Of a stretch of 64,000 nt of DNA, positions 1-8,816 are shown piece by piece. Origin of the DNA: Phycisphaerales bacterium UBA3190. GTDB lineage: Bacteria > Planctomycetota > Phycisphaerae > Phycisphaerales > UBA1924. Location: assembly GCA_002364005.1 (NCBI GenBank), contig DEXG01000015.1, forward strand, positions 328,440 through 392,439, written 5' to 3'. Each line of letters starts with the position of its first letter. Within the stretch, counting starts at the first letter, position 1. The notes under the pieces are model-generated. The model worked only from the letters and a program-made list of their open reading frames with translations, was not told where the DNA came from and did no database searches. A program made the translations under genes and the position numbers.

Positions 1-1
1 G

Positions 2-313
2 ATCCAGGGAGAGCCCGATTGGCGACGGATGAACATCGCGGCCCCGCGTCTCAACGGACAGCCCTTCGGCCCCGGAGCCGACATGTTCATTTACCGCAAC
101 CGGGATGTCGAAGTCCGCGTATTTGACATACAAGACTTCGGGCCGCTGGGTGACGCCAACCTTGATGGCTTGGTGGACATAAACGATCTCAGCGTCATTA
201 CACAGAATCTAGGCAATACCAACGCGACTGAGGTCACCGACGGCGACCTCAATGCGGACAGCAAAGTCGACCTGTACGACACGCTTCCGGTGCTCCAATC
301 GATACAGGAATAG
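2..313 (+). CDS. C-terminal part of a dockerin-tailed protein (5' end outside window)
   Basis: The reading frame is open from the first bases, so the true start lies before the window; an internal ATG at 29 is probably not the start. Only about 103 residues are visible. The last 60 contain two dockerin-type calcium loops, DANLDGLVDINDL and DLNADSKVDLYD, each with the Asp/Asn spacing of an EF-hand-like loop. In planctomycetes such tails close large secreted proteins and probably help anchoring or assembly. The catalytic or structural part of the protein cannot be seen. A possible stem-loop terminator follows about 30 bases after the stop. Confidence 0.75.
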   Translation: MQGEPDWRRMNIAAPRLNGQPFGPGADMFIYRNRDVEVRVFDIQDFGPLGDANLDGLVDINDLSVITQNLGNTNATEVTDGDLNADSKVDLYDTLPVLQSIQE

Positions 314-547
314 AACAGAATCGCTGGCCCGTTCAACCGAAGCGAGCGAGGAATGCCGTGACAGCGTTCCTCGCTTATCGATGCGCCCGTTCGGGCTGTC
401 ATTCCAACCCGTTAAGGGACACCCGCCCGTGAGATAGATATCCCCGTGACTCGTCACGCTCGAATAGCCCGGCTGGACCTGTGCCGCCGCATGGGCTGTG
501 TTGAAGCAGAGTGTGCCGATCCCGATCGCGAACAGTGTTTGATTCAT
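209..547 (-). CDS. Possible short secreted ORF or orphan 5' gene fragment
   Basis: On the minus strand an ATG at 547 has a good Shine-Dalgarno sequence (GAGGGG, about 6 bases upstream). Its first 23 residues look like a Sec signal peptide: a short polar start, a hydrophobic core, then AHAAAQ as a cleavage site. After about residue 45 the translation loses any protein-like character, runs through the stem-loop at 345-375 and overlaps the end of the gene on the other strand. It may be the surviving start of a gene whose remainder was lost, or a very short secreted peptide. The 112-residue length is doubtful. Confidence 0.25.
   Translation of the reverse strand: MNQTLFAIGIGTLCFNTAHAAAQVQPGYSSVTSHGDIYLTGGCPLTGWNDSPNGRIDKRGTLSRHSSLASVERASDSVLFLYRLEHRKRVVQVDFAVRIEVAVGDLSRVGIA
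345..375 (+). terminator. Stem-loop after the dockerin-tailed gene
   Basis: AGCGAGGAATGC at 345-356 pairs with GCGTTCCTCGCT at 364-375 (12 pairs including one G-T), with a 7-base loop. It lies about 30 bases after the upstream stop codon. There is no clear T-tract, so it may be a weak or Rho-assisted terminator. Confidence 0.4.
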
Positions 548-566
548 TTTGAGCCCCTCACCATTG

Positions 567-593
567 AAAAAGCACCCGCACTTCGCGGGTGCT
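567..593 (-). terminator. Rho-independent terminator of the beta-propeller gene
   Basis: A perfect 9-bp stem (571-579 with 585-593) and a 5-base loop, followed on the minus strand by five T (567-571). It lies about 70 bases after the stop of the gene at 662-2878. Confidence 0.8.
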
Positions 594-661
594 CATGTTC
601 AATATACACCATCGCTGATCGCGGACGATCAAAATCTTCTGCCGTCGCGTGAACAGCTCCC

Positions 662-2878
662 TTAGCCCCCGCATCCCGCATTGAAGGAACTGAGGAAGTG
701 GGAGATATCGTGGAAGTTGAACGCCCCGTCGCCCGTGAGATCGCTGCTCGGGTCCTGATTCAGGTAGCCGGCTAAAAATGTCGCCACATCGAAAAAGTTC
801 AGCTCGTCGTCGTAGTTGAGATCGATAAAGCAATGCTCACACGATGGATCGAGTGTGACACCGACGGTGCTGTCGTTCGAGACAAGCATCATCTGCTCGC
901 CATCGCTGACGATGATGAACTCGTTGAGCTGCGGGGACCTTGAGCCGATGAGCTTTGGATTATTTGAAATACGCAGATCGTACACCAGCACGCGGTTGTA
1001 CCACGCGTTCCAATACGCGTAGTTCCCCGCGACAACGAGCTCGCGCCCCTCGTCTGCATGCAACGGCGCCGTATCGTAATCATACAGATTGCTGATCGCC
1101 GTGGTATAGAGCGTGCGTGTCTCGGTGCTCAGCCCGATGAGCTTGTACGGTGCAAAGTGGATCTCCTCGAACACCGCGGGGGTCGGGTAATCGACACGGA
1201 CCGGGCGGAAGGGATCGGCCAGGTCGACCACCGACAACACGGGCGTATCGTCGTCGCCCGATTCCATCTCGTGGCTGATGTAGAGCAAACCATCGTGGTA
1301 GGCCGCGTACGAACGGGCGTTCGAATCGAGCTTATAGAACGCCTTGAAGACGGCATTCTTCGGGTCGGAAATATCGAGCAGCACATGCTCGTTGCGCTCG
1401 ACCTGCATCCACAGGGTGTCGCCGTCGATCCCCAAGTTCTGAACATCGTGGAAAGCGTTGTATTGCAACAACTGGACGGGGTTGGAGGGCGTCGTGAAAT
1501 CCACGATCTCCAAGCCGTCCTCGTACCGGTTCATGTACACGATCCCGTCTCGGACCTCGAGAAAATCAACGACATCGTCACCCGTGAGATATGAACCCAC
1601 GGGGACCGGGTTGGCCGGGTCCTGCACATCGAGCACGAGTACCCCGTTGAACCCCTGCTCCTTGAAGAAATCGTAAGTCTGTAATGATGTGTAGAGCAGC
1701 CCATCCTCCAACGCACTCGCCGAGGAATAGATCCAATCAAAGTCGTCGACGGCACTGAAGGCGTACCAGGCCTCAGTGAACGGCACCGAAGTCCCGGCCC
1801 GATTCAGATCGAGGATGCTGAACCCGTAAGGATCGGCTCCAGCAAGGACTACCAGCTGATCGCTGCCGAGGGCAAAGTCGTACGCCTCGTAACTCACCGC
1901 GCCGGTGTACCCAATCAACGCTGGTGCGGCGGGGTCTTCGAGCGAGATACGCATCAGGTGCCCTGTTTCGGATGTCCCAATGACCAGATCAGTCCCATCG
2001 AGACGAAGATCCGAGATCCGTTCGATGCCCGGGGCGATGTCGTACGTCGCCGTCTCGCTTCGCAGGACCAGTTCATCGACGCCAGGGTTGGTCTCGATCA
2101 CCTGAAACTGAGAGCTGCCCGCAAGAACAATCAGCCCAGAGTCCATCGCCAGTGATGGGAACCAATGGCTGTCATAGGGATACGCCTCAAGCAGCGCCGG
2201 GCTGGATGAGTCAGCCACATCGATCACCAGCAGCTCATCGGTGTCAATCGCAAGGTACACACGCTCGCCCTCGGCAACCATCCTGCGCGGCGTGCCGGCA
2301 ATGGCCATCTCGCTCAACACAACAGGGTTTGCAGGGTCGGCGATATCTACAACCCTGAGTCTGTCCGAATGGTCGGCGACATACATGCGATCGCCAACCA
2401 CGGCAGAGATCCAGTTGGACGCATCGACCCCAACCAGGCCGACCTGCGTGATATTGCTCGGGTCGGAAACATCAAAGATCCCAATCCCCGCCTGATCGAG
2501 CGATGCATAAAGAACGCCGTCCTGCAGCAACAGCTCGTACGCCCCGTTGCCGATGGGGTAGGTCCCCAGCACCATCGGTGCCAGCGGCACGGTGAAATCC
2601 ACCACCACCAGCTCGGTGTTGTCGGACACATCATCATGGTGCAGGAAGTAGCCGGTGCGTCCATCCATCTGTATTGACCACGAATAGCCATCGGGCGCGT
2701 AGGTGTAGTCCCCGACATAGCCACGAACGCCGCAGAGGATCCCGCCGGGCTGGGTCTGGGCCACGGCCCGCGCAGGCAAGAGACTCAATACCAGCAACAA
2801 CACCATGCCCGCACATCGACATAACAAACGCGTCGACAGGCATACCGACACCGACAAAGGAAATCGCATTGTGTTCAT
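662..2878 (-). CDS. Secreted LVIVD/beta-propeller repeat protein with dockerin-like tail
   Basis: A 738-residue exported protein of unknown function. A signal peptide (hydrophobic core MVLLLVLSLL, then ARAVAQ) is followed by many repeats of about 45 residues with cores such as LLVIDVADSSSPALL and LRVVDIADPANPVVL. This is the LVIVD type of beta-propeller repeat. The C-terminus holds two calcium-loop-like motifs, DLNYDDELNFFDV and DLTGDGAFNFHD, like the tail of the protein at 25195-26583. The start at 2878 places the signal peptide at the N-terminus; a start at 2926 would add 16 residues unlike an export signal. It is probably cell-surface or extracellular, and there is no catalytic motif to name a reaction. 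A terminator follows. Confidence 0.8.
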   Translation of the reverse strand: MNTMRFPLSVSVCLSTRLLCRCAGMVLLLVLSLLPARAVAQTQPGGILCGVRGYVGDYTYAPDGYSWSIQMDGRTGYFLHHDDVSDNTELVVVDFTVPLAPMVLGTYPIGNGAYELLLQDGVLYASLDQAGIGIFDVSDPSNITQVGLVGVDASNWISAVVGDRMYVADHSDRLRVVDIADPANPVVLSEMAIAGTPRRMVAEGERVYLAIDTDELLVIDVADSSSPALLEAYPYDSHWFPSLAMDSGLIVLAGSSQFQVIETNPGVDELVLRSETATYDIAPGIERISDLRLDGTDLVIGTSETGHLMRISLEDPAAPALIGYTGAVSYEAYDFALGSDQLVVLAGADPYGFSILDLNRAGTSVPFTEAWYAFSAVDDFDWIYSSASALEDGLLYTSLQTYDFFKEQGFNGVLVLDVQDPANPVPVGSYLTGDDVVDFLEVRDGIVYMNRYEDGLEIVDFTTPSNPVQLLQYNAFHDVQNLGIDGDTLWMQVERNEHVLLDISDPKNAVFKAFYKLDSNARSYAAYHDGLLYISHEMESGDDDTPVLSVVDLADPFRPVRVDYPTPAVFEEIHFAPYKLIGLSTETRTLYTTAISNLYDYDTAPLHADEGRELVVAGNYAYWNAWYNRVLVYDLRISNNPKLIGSRSPQLNEFIIVSDGEQMMLVSNDSTVGVTLDPSCEHCFIDLNYDDELNFFDVATFLAGYLNQDPSSDLTGDGAFNFHDISHFLSSFNAGCGG

Positions 2879-3013
2879 ATGAATGAGTCCCATCTCATTG
2901 GAGCGCACACGCCGCCCAGACAACATGGTCTGGCGGGCACACTCGCACCATCGTCCTGAGCGATACGGAGCGAATATGTTTCCGGTTGTATCAATTCGGG
3001 ACGATTTGGGATA

Positions 3014-4729
3014 TTAGAACGGTGGCAGCTCTTCATCATCAAAGCTGACATCGTTCCCTGACCCATCCCGGAAGTCGGCTTCAGGGCCGGTTTTCTTGCC
3101 CGGGGCGAAGGTGTGCTTGGCCGGGGCGGGCGGCTCGTCAAAGCTCGGGGCAGCCGCCGGGGCGGGGTCGAAGTCGGGGCCGTCGAAGCCGTAGGACCCG
3201 CCCTCCATCTCCTTGGCAAACCCATACGAGCCGCCTGAGTGCATGCCGTCGTGGGTCTTGAACCGCACCGTGCTCGGGTCCCAGGTCAGCTTGACCGTGC
3301 CGGTCGGACCGTTTCGCTGCTTGGCGATGATCAGCTCGGTAAGGTTCAGCTTCTCGCGGTTGTCCTCGTCGAACTCCGGGCTCGTCGGGTCCCATGCGGG
3401 CTCGCCGCGATGGTAATAACTCTCGCGGTGCAGCAGCATCACAACATCGGCGTCCTGCTCGATTGAACCCGATTCACGCAGGTCCGACATCTTGGGGCGG
3501 TTGCCCTCGCGTTGCTCGGCACCACGGTTGAGCTGGGCCAGACAGATCACCGGCACCTTCAGCTCACGCGCCAGCGACTTCACCGAGCGTGAAATCTCAC
3601 CGACCTCCGCCTGACGCGATTCACGCGCCGAGCTGGGCGATGACAGCAGCTGCAGGTAGTCAATGACGATGCACCCGATGTTGTGACGCTGCTTCATGCG
3701 TCGCGCCTTGGCCCGCATCGTCAGCACCGTCATGCCCGGTGTGTCGTCGATGAAAATCGGTGCCTCCGCCAGATCGGCGCTGGCTCGGTGCAGCTTGTCC
3801 CACTCCGAGTCACTCACACGCCCCGTGCGCAGCTGGTTCGAGTCCACACCAGAACGAGCAGAGAGCAGACGCTGCACCAGCGAGCCGCGTGCCATTTCCA
3901 GCGAGAACACCCCCACCGCGACCGGGTTGTTGATCTGGCGGGGGGCCCAGGGCGTTGCGCCGCCAAAGGCGATCTGCTCGGCAATATTGAGTGCGATCGC
4001 CGTCTTACCCATCGATGGGCGAGCCGCGAGAATCAGCATCTCTTCCGCCTGAAGCCCCGAGAGCATCTCGTCCAAATCGGTGAAACCGGTGGAAATCCCC
4101 GAGACCGATTTCCCGTCGGCCTGTTCGATCCGCTCCATCTCCGCGAGCAGCAACTCACGCAGGGTCTCCGGCTCGGCGTTCACATCCTCCGACGCGATGT
4201 CGAAGATCCGCTTCTCCGCCAGGTCGATCACACCCTTGGCCGCGTCGACACCGCCACCGCCCTGGTGGTACGCGTCGTAGAGGATCTGACCCGCGGCATC
4301 GATCAGCTTGCGCAGACGCGCACTGTCGGCGATCCGCTTGGCGTAGTACACCGCGTTGGCAGCACTGGGCACCGCCTCGGCCAGCTCCATCAGGTACTCG
4401 GCCCCGCCGACCTGATCGAACACACCCTTGGCCCGCAGCGACTCGGTCAGCTGCACCAGGTCGCCCGTCTGATGGGCCTCGTAGGTCTCCACGAGCGTCT
4501 GGTAGATCGTGCCGTGGGATTCCTGGTAGAACATCTCCCCGTTGGGGATCAGCTCGACCACATCGTTGAGCACCGCGGGGTCCAGCAGGATCGACCCGAT
4601 CAGCGACCGCTCGGCATCGATATGATGCGGCGGGGTGCGATCGAACAACCGCCCCATGTCGGGGACCTCGTTGCGTTTCCCGCCACGCTTGAAGCCGGGT
4701 TTGGATTCGAACATCGTTGAGTCGCTCAC
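3014..4729 (-). CDS. dnaB: Replicative DNA helicase DnaB
   Basis: The hexameric helicase that unwinds DNA ahead of the replisome and binds primase. The N-terminal domain starts near residue 35 (PPHHIDAERSLIGSIL). The RecA-like domain carries Walker A RPSMGKT at 237-243, Walker B with IVIDYLQLL near 354-362, and the DnaB motif QREGNRPKMSDLRESG. At 571 residues it is about 100 longer than usual: beyond the core there is a Gly/Pro/Ala-rich tail ending in an acidic stretch (DDEELPPF). The tail is probably disordered and could bind partners. It is divergent from pdxH across a 120-base gap. Confidence 0.95.
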   Translation of the reverse strand: MSDSTMFESKPGFKRGGKRNEVPDMGRLFDRTPPHHIDAERSLIGSILLDPAVLNDVVELIPNGEMFYQESHGTIYQTLVETYEAHQTGDLVQLTESLRAKGVFDQVGGAEYLMELAEAVPSAANAVYYAKRIADSARLRKLIDAAGQILYDAYHQGGGGVDAAKGVIDLAEKRIFDIASEDVNAEPETLRELLLAEMERIEQADGKSVSGISTGFTDLDEMLSGLQAEEMLILAARPSMGKTAIALNIAEQIAFGGATPWAPRQINNPVAVGVFSLEMARGSLVQRLLSARSGVDSNQLRTGRVSDSEWDKLHRASADLAEAPIFIDDTPGMTVLTMRAKARRMKQRHNIGCIVIDYLQLLSSPSSARESRQAEVGEISRSVKSLARELKVPVICLAQLNRGAEQREGNRPKMSDLRESGSIEQDADVVMLLHRESYYHRGEPAWDPTSPEFDEDNREKLNLTELIIAKQRNGPTGTVKLTWDPSTVRFKTHDGMHSGGSYGFAKEMEGGSYGFDGPDFDPAPAAAPSFDEPPAPAKHTFAPGKKTGPEADFRDGSGNDVSFDDEELPPF

Positions 4730-4852
4730 AGCGACGATTGTACGCGGTTTTCAGGGGCATTCCTGAGCATGGAGCGCAACCGACAGCATGTTCCCAGCGA
4801 ATACCCCCGCATCGCATCCCACGCGGTGAGATTGTGGAGAATACCCTTAAAC

Positions 4853-5575
4853 ATGTCCACACCAGAAGTCGGCAATGAGTTCTACGATACCGACGGCGGG
4901 CTCCCCGAGTCGCTGCCCGAGTCGCCCTTCCCCATCTTCAAATCCTGGTTCGACCAGGCATGGAACGAGCGCCGAACGCCCAATACCAACGCGATGACCC
5001 TGTGCACCATGCACCCCGACGGCATGCCCGATGCCCGTATCGTGCTGTGCAAGGCCATCGAGCCCGAACCGGGCAACATCCTCTTCTACACCAACTACAA
5101 CGGGGCCAAGGGGCAACAGCTCGCCGACCACCCGTTCGCCAGCGTTGTCTTTCACTGGGACCACGACGAACGCCAGGTGCGACTCCGAGGCCCGGTCACC
5201 CACGCGACCGAAGCCGAGTCCGACGCCTACTTCGCCTCCCGACGCCTTGAGTCACGACTGGGTGCCTGGGTCAGCGATCAGTCCAAGCCCATCGAATCGC
5301 GCGAGGCGCTGCTGGAAAAGGTCGGCGAGGTCATGGACACACTCGGGCTCACGCCCAGCGATCTCATGGGCGAGCACGAGGTCGAGATCCCCCGCCCCCC
5401 CCACTGGGGTGGGTTCCGCATCCACGCCCAATCGGTCGAACTCTGGAACGGCGGCGTCGGTCGCATCCACGACCGCGCCCGCTGGGAACGGACCCTGACC
5501 CGCAACAATCAGGTCGAACGAGGGCCCGAGGCCTACACCCCCAGCGGGTGGTCCTCCACACGCCTCCAGCCCTGA
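4853..5575 (+). CDS. pdxH: Pyridoxamine 5'-phosphate oxidase
   Basis: An FMN-dependent cytosolic enzyme of 240 residues that oxidises pyridoxamine or pyridoxine phosphate to pyridoxal 5'-phosphate, the last step of vitamin B6 synthesis or salvage. Family motifs are DARIVLCKAI (FMN phosphate binding), FHWDHDERQVRLRG, and LGAWVSDQSKPI. The C-terminal region ends with RIHDRARWERT, the substrate-binding HxR region. The start at 4853 follows a GGAGA about 12 bases upstream and gives the usual family length; an upstream in-frame ATG at 4769 would add 28 residues with no family likeness. No terminator follows directly; the next one on this strand is at 5961. Confidence 0.93.
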   Translation: MSTPEVGNEFYDTDGGLPESLPESPFPIFKSWFDQAWNERRTPNTNAMTLCTMHPDGMPDARIVLCKAIEPEPGNILFYTNYNGAKGQQLADHPFASVVFHWDHDERQVRLRGPVTHATEAESDAYFASRRLESRLGAWVSDQSKPIESREALLEKVGEVMDTLGLTPSDLMGEHEVEIPRPPHWGGFRIHAQSVELWNGGVGRIHDRARWERTLTRNNQVERGPEAYTPSGWSSTRLQP

Positions 5576-5630
5576 GCCGTGGATGAATCATCCCATTTCG
5601 CCCTGAAACCGGGATATCCGGCATCCGCTG

Positions 5631-5660
5631 TTGCAACCGCTACGAAAATGTCGATGATAA
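5631..5660 (+). promoter_or_regulatory. Candidate promoter for an independent transcript after pdxH
   Basis: TTGCAA (5631-5636) and TGATAA (5655-5660) are spaced by 18 bases in otherwise gene-free DNA. This is a sigma-70-like match only and is unproven. Transcription would start near 5667 and reach the terminator at 5961-5991. Confidence 0.35.
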
Positions 5661-5666
5661 AGACAT

Positions 5667-5991
5667 CGCGGAAACGCGTACCGATGGGGACGAGCGTGAG
5701 AACCACGCACAGAAGCATCGACGCACCGCGACGACCGGAGCCCTGATGGGTTTCGGGCGGTGAGCCCCGAGCGACGGCGCGGGGAAAAGAACTCCGGCGG
5801 CGGCGATACACCGCGACGGCTGGGCTGGCATTTTCTTCAAGGAGGTGATTCAGTGACCAAGTATGACTGTATGAAGGGGTTGCGCCCGTAAGAGCGGCGG
5901 CTCGACGGTGTTGCCGTTGGCGCAACTCGCAATACGAAACCGATGCATCTGCATCCTACGGCTGCCTCCAAACACTGGAGGCAGCTTTTTT
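5667..5991 (+). ncRNA. Candidate ~320-nt RNA with an internal 12-codon ORF
   Basis: This gene-free stretch of about 500 bases between pdxH and hppA holds a candidate promoter, a near-perfect Shine-Dalgarno (AAGGAGGTGATT, 5839-5850) and, 7 bases after its GGAGG core, a GTG opening a 12-codon ORF (5853-5891, VTKYDCMKGLRP). A strong terminator follows. It could be a small RNA, a peptide-coding mRNA, or simply the long 3' end of pdxH. It does not show tmRNA, RNase P RNA or SRP RNA signatures. The boundaries are guesses from the promoter and terminator. Confidence 0.3.
5961..5991 (+). terminator. Strong Rho-independent terminator
   Basis: A 10-bp perfect stem GCTGCCTCCA / TGGAGGCAGC with loop AACAC and a run of six T (5986-5991). 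No annotated plus-strand gene ends within 380 bases upstream, which is the main reason to suspect a transcript in 5576-5960. Confidence 0.9.
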
Positions 5992-6018
5992 CTGCGCCAC
6001 AACCCAAACCGAGCCATG

Positions 6019-6051
6019 AAAAAACCGGCCCCGGGAGAACCCGAGGCCGGT
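6019..6051 (-). terminator. Rho-independent terminator of hppA
   Basis: On the minus strand an ACCGGCCTCGGG / CCCGGGGCCGGT type stem is followed by six T (6019-6024), about 26 bases after the hppA stop. It faces the plus-strand terminator at 5961-5991. Confidence 0.85.
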
Positions 6052-6076
6052 CGATGAAATCAGGTCTCAAGCCGGA

Positions 6077-8785
6077 TCAGAAACCGAGGATGCCGCCGAG
6101 GATATCGCCGTAGGCGACGATGAGCCCCGCGAACACGACCGAGACGATCGAGATCAGCTTGATGAGGATGTTCAGTGCCGGGCCCGAGGTGTCCTTGAAC
6201 GGGTCACCAACGGTGTCACCGACAACGGTCGCCTTGTGGTCGTCCGAGCCCTTGCCGTAGACGATCAGATCGCCATGGCCAGCCGCGACGGCTTCCTGTG
6301 CACGAGCCATGATCGCATCGCGAACGGTCGCGGGGATCTTGGTCGAGTTGCCCGTGCCGGCAACCATCTCGTCAGCGGTGGTTGCACCGTATGACTCGAG
6401 GAGCTTCTTGGCGTTGTCCCAGGCACCACCGGCGTTGGCCATGAAGACCGCCAGGGCGAAGCCCGAGGTCAGACCACCAACGAGCAGGCCCATCACGCCG
6501 GGGACCGACAGGGTCAGGCCGACCACGATCGGGACGAGGATGGCCAGAAGCGATGGGATGACCATCTCCTTCTGTGCACCGGTCGTCGAGATCGCGACAC
6601 AGTTGGCGTAGTCGGGGTAGTGGTGACCGTCGAGGTCCACACCCTTCATGGGCCAGTTGTCCGGATCAGCAACTTCTTCTTCGCTCATGCCCTGGTTCCG
6701 CAGCGCCTGTCGGATGAACCCGAACTGGCGTCGGCACTCGCCCATCATGGCGTAAGCCGCACGACCCACAGCGTTCATGGTCAGAGCACAGAAGAGGAAC
6801 GCAAGGAGCACACCGATGAACACGCCGCCGAGCAGCTTCGGGTTCGCCAGGGTGACGTTGTAGAAGCTGAGCACATCCTTGATCATGCCACGCTCGGACG
6901 ACGCGAGGGTCGCGGTCCAGTCGGCGCCGCCGATCTCGTAGCGTGCGTCGTGATCACCCGTGAGGGGGAACACATCGTTCTTGGCGATGTCGTGGATCTT
7001 GTCGCCGTGCTTGCCGTCTTCCATGGTGACATCAAGCAGCATGCCGCCGTCGACGTTGGCGGTCTCGCCCTCGCCGGTGACAACCGCGAACTTGTTGTAG
7101 CCCTGGTAGATCGCGTACCCCATCGGGGCATCGACCGGAGCATTGATGACCTCAGCCGACTTCTGCTCGAAAGCTTCCGCCTGCGTGGTGATCTGGGTCT
7201 GAACGATCTGGATGTACGCCGCGAACAGTGCCATGGCGGTCAGTGCCGCCGAACCGATCGCGAAGCCCTTACCGGTCGCCGCGGTGGTGTTGCCCAGCGA
7301 GTCGAGCATGTCGGTACGCTCGCGGACGATCGGGGGCTGCCCGGTCATCTCGGCGTTGCCGCCCGCGTTGTCAGCGATCGGGCCGTACGCGTCGGTCGCC
7401 AGGGTAATACCCAGTGTCGAGAGCATACCCACGGCCGCGATACCCACGCCGTAGAGACCCATGAGGAACGATTCGGTACCACCGGCAAAGCCGAAGGCCG
7501 CGATGATGGCAATAACGACGGTCAGCAGCGAGGCCCATGTGGACTTCATGCCCTCCGCGATACCCGCGATGATCACGGTCGCCGGGCCGGTCAGTGCCTG
7601 CTCAGCGATGCGTCGTGTCGGTGCGTGCTCGTAGCTGGTGTAGTACTCGGTCGCGTGTGCGATCACGAGGCCCGAGATCAGACCTGAAACAATGGAGAGC
7701 CCCAGGCCCCACCAGGTGGTGATGCCCTCAAGCTCGACCGCATCCTTCAGGATGTACCACAGCAGCCCGAACGAGCCGAGGATGATCAATGCCGAAGCGA
7801 CATAGACACCCTTGTGCAGGCCCTTGAGGAGCTGTGCGAAGCTCGCGTTCTCCTTGGCCTTCACGGTGAAGACACCGATGATCGAGCAGAAGATGCCCAG
7901 GCCCGCCAGGGCCATCGGGGTCACAGCGAGCTTGATGCCCAGGGCACCCGCTTCAGCACCACCGGCCAGGGTCATCGCCGCAGCGGCACCAAGGGCCATG
8001 GTCGCGAGGATCGAGCCGTAGTACGACTCGTAGAGGTCGGCACCCATACCGGCAACATCACCGACATTATCACCGACATTGTCGGCGATGGTCGCGGGGT
8101 TACGCGCGTCGTCTTCAGGGATACCGGCTTCGACCTTACCAACAAGGTCGGCACCAACATCGGCGGCCTTGGTGTAGATACCACCACCGACGCGTGCGAA
8201 CAACGCCTGCGTCGATGCACCCATGCCGAAGCTCAGCATGATGGTGGTGATCTCAGTGATCCCGCCGCCAACCAGATCGAACTGGTTGAAGATGAAGAAC
8301 CAGGCCGAGATGTCGATGAGCGCGAAGCCCACCACATTCAGGCCCATGACCGCACCGGAGCGGAACGCAACGGTGAGGCCTTCATTGAGTGACTGCTTGG
8401 CCGCCCAGGTGGTGCGTGCCGAAGCGTTGGTCGCCATCTTCATGCCGAACCAGCCGCAAAGGCCGGAGAACAAACCCGCGATCGGCACACCGATGAGTGT
8501 GAACTTCGACTGCAGGTTCATGGCGAACATGATGCCCAGGAAGATGATCAGCAGGACGAAGACGCCCGCGACCACCTTGTACTGGCGGGTGAGGTACGCC
8601 ATGGCACCATCACGGACCGCCTGAGCGATCTCGATCATGTTCTCGTCACCCTCGGACTTCTTCATGACCGACATCTGGAACATCTTGGCCATGACCAGGG
8701 CAAGGATGCCGCCGACCGGAGCAAGGAAGTACGCCGGTGACACATCAGACATCGATGCGAGCGTGGGCATGAGTTGCATACTCAT
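6077..8785 (-). CDS. hppA: Membrane-bound ion-translocating pyrophosphatase, K+-dependent type
   Basis: An integral membrane enzyme that couples hydrolysis of pyrophosphate to pumping of H+ or Na+. The catalytic signature DVGADLVGKVEAGIPEDD and the Asp-rich NVGDNVGD are intact. GNTTAATGKG has Ala where K+-independent enzymes have Lys, so it is probably K+-dependent; whether it pumps H+ or Na+ cannot be read here. It is 902 residues, well above the usual 650-800. The excess lies mainly at about residues 530-640, between two membrane helices, as a soluble segment with GYAIYQGYNKFAVV and acidic stretches. The SD AGAGG precedes the ATG by 9 bases, with a palindrome just upstream. Confidence 0.95.
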   Translation of the reverse strand: MSMQLMPTLASMSDVSPAYFLAPVGGILALVMAKMFQMSVMKKSEGDENMIEIAQAVRDGAMAYLTRQYKVVAGVFVLLIIFLGIMFAMNLQSKFTLIGVPIAGLFSGLCGWFGMKMATNASARTTWAAKQSLNEGLTVAFRSGAVMGLNVVGFALIDISAWFFIFNQFDLVGGGITEITTIMLSFGMGASTQALFARVGGGIYTKAADVGADLVGKVEAGIPEDDARNPATIADNVGDNVGDVAGMGADLYESYYGSILATMALGAAAAMTLAGGAEAGALGIKLAVTPMALAGLGIFCSIIGVFTVKAKENASFAQLLKGLHKGVYVASALIILGSFGLLWYILKDAVELEGITTWWGLGLSIVSGLISGLVIAHATEYYTSYEHAPTRRIAEQALTGPATVIIAGIAEGMKSTWASLLTVVIAIIAAFGFAGGTESFLMGLYGVGIAAVGMLSTLGITLATDAYGPIADNAGGNAEMTGQPPIVRERTDMLDSLGNTTAATGKGFAIGSAALTAMALFAAYIQIVQTQITTQAEAFEQKSAEVINAPVDAPMGYAIYQGYNKFAVVTGEGETANVDGGMLLDVTMEDGKHGDKIHDIAKNDVFPLTGDHDARYEIGGADWTATLASSERGMIKDVLSFYNVTLANPKLLGGVFIGVLLAFLFCALTMNAVGRAAYAMMGECRRQFGFIRQALRNQGMSEEEVADPDNWPMKGVDLDGHHYPDYANCVAISTTGAQKEMVIPSLLAILVPIVVGLTLSVPGVMGLLVGGLTSGFALAVFMANAGGAWDNAKKLLESYGATTADEMVAGTGNSTKIPATVRDAIMARAQEAVAAGHGDLIVYGKGSDDHKATVVGDTVGDPFKDTSGPALNILIKLISIVSVVFAGLIVAYGDILGGILGF

Positions 8786-8799
8786 CGTGTTTAACCTCT

Positions 8800-8816
8800 A
8801 TTGATGCTGCATCAAT
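8800..8816. promoter_or_regulatory. Perfect palindrome in the hppA leader
   Basis: ATTGATGC (8800-8807) and GCATCAAT (8809-8816) flank one base, immediately upstream of the hppA SD. It may be an operator or an mRNA hairpin affecting translation. The rest of the 375-base gap (8786-9160) holds the rpsU terminator and a C-run/T-run stretch at 8941-8975; nothing else was recognised. Confidence 0.4.

Noticed and set aside
5640..5840. A 66-codon minus-strand frame
   Set aside because: No SD, arginine-rich GC-type translation, no motif, and it faces the candidate transcript.
5839..5852. Sequence resembling the complement of the 16S rRNA 3' end
   Set aside because: Only the SD-like core matches and the flanks do not resemble rRNA, so it is taken as a strong ribosome-binding site.
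5576..5991. tmRNA, RNase P RNA or SRP RNA
   Set aside because: No tRNA-like end with TTCGA, no GAGGAAAGTCC-type core and no SRP loop sequence.
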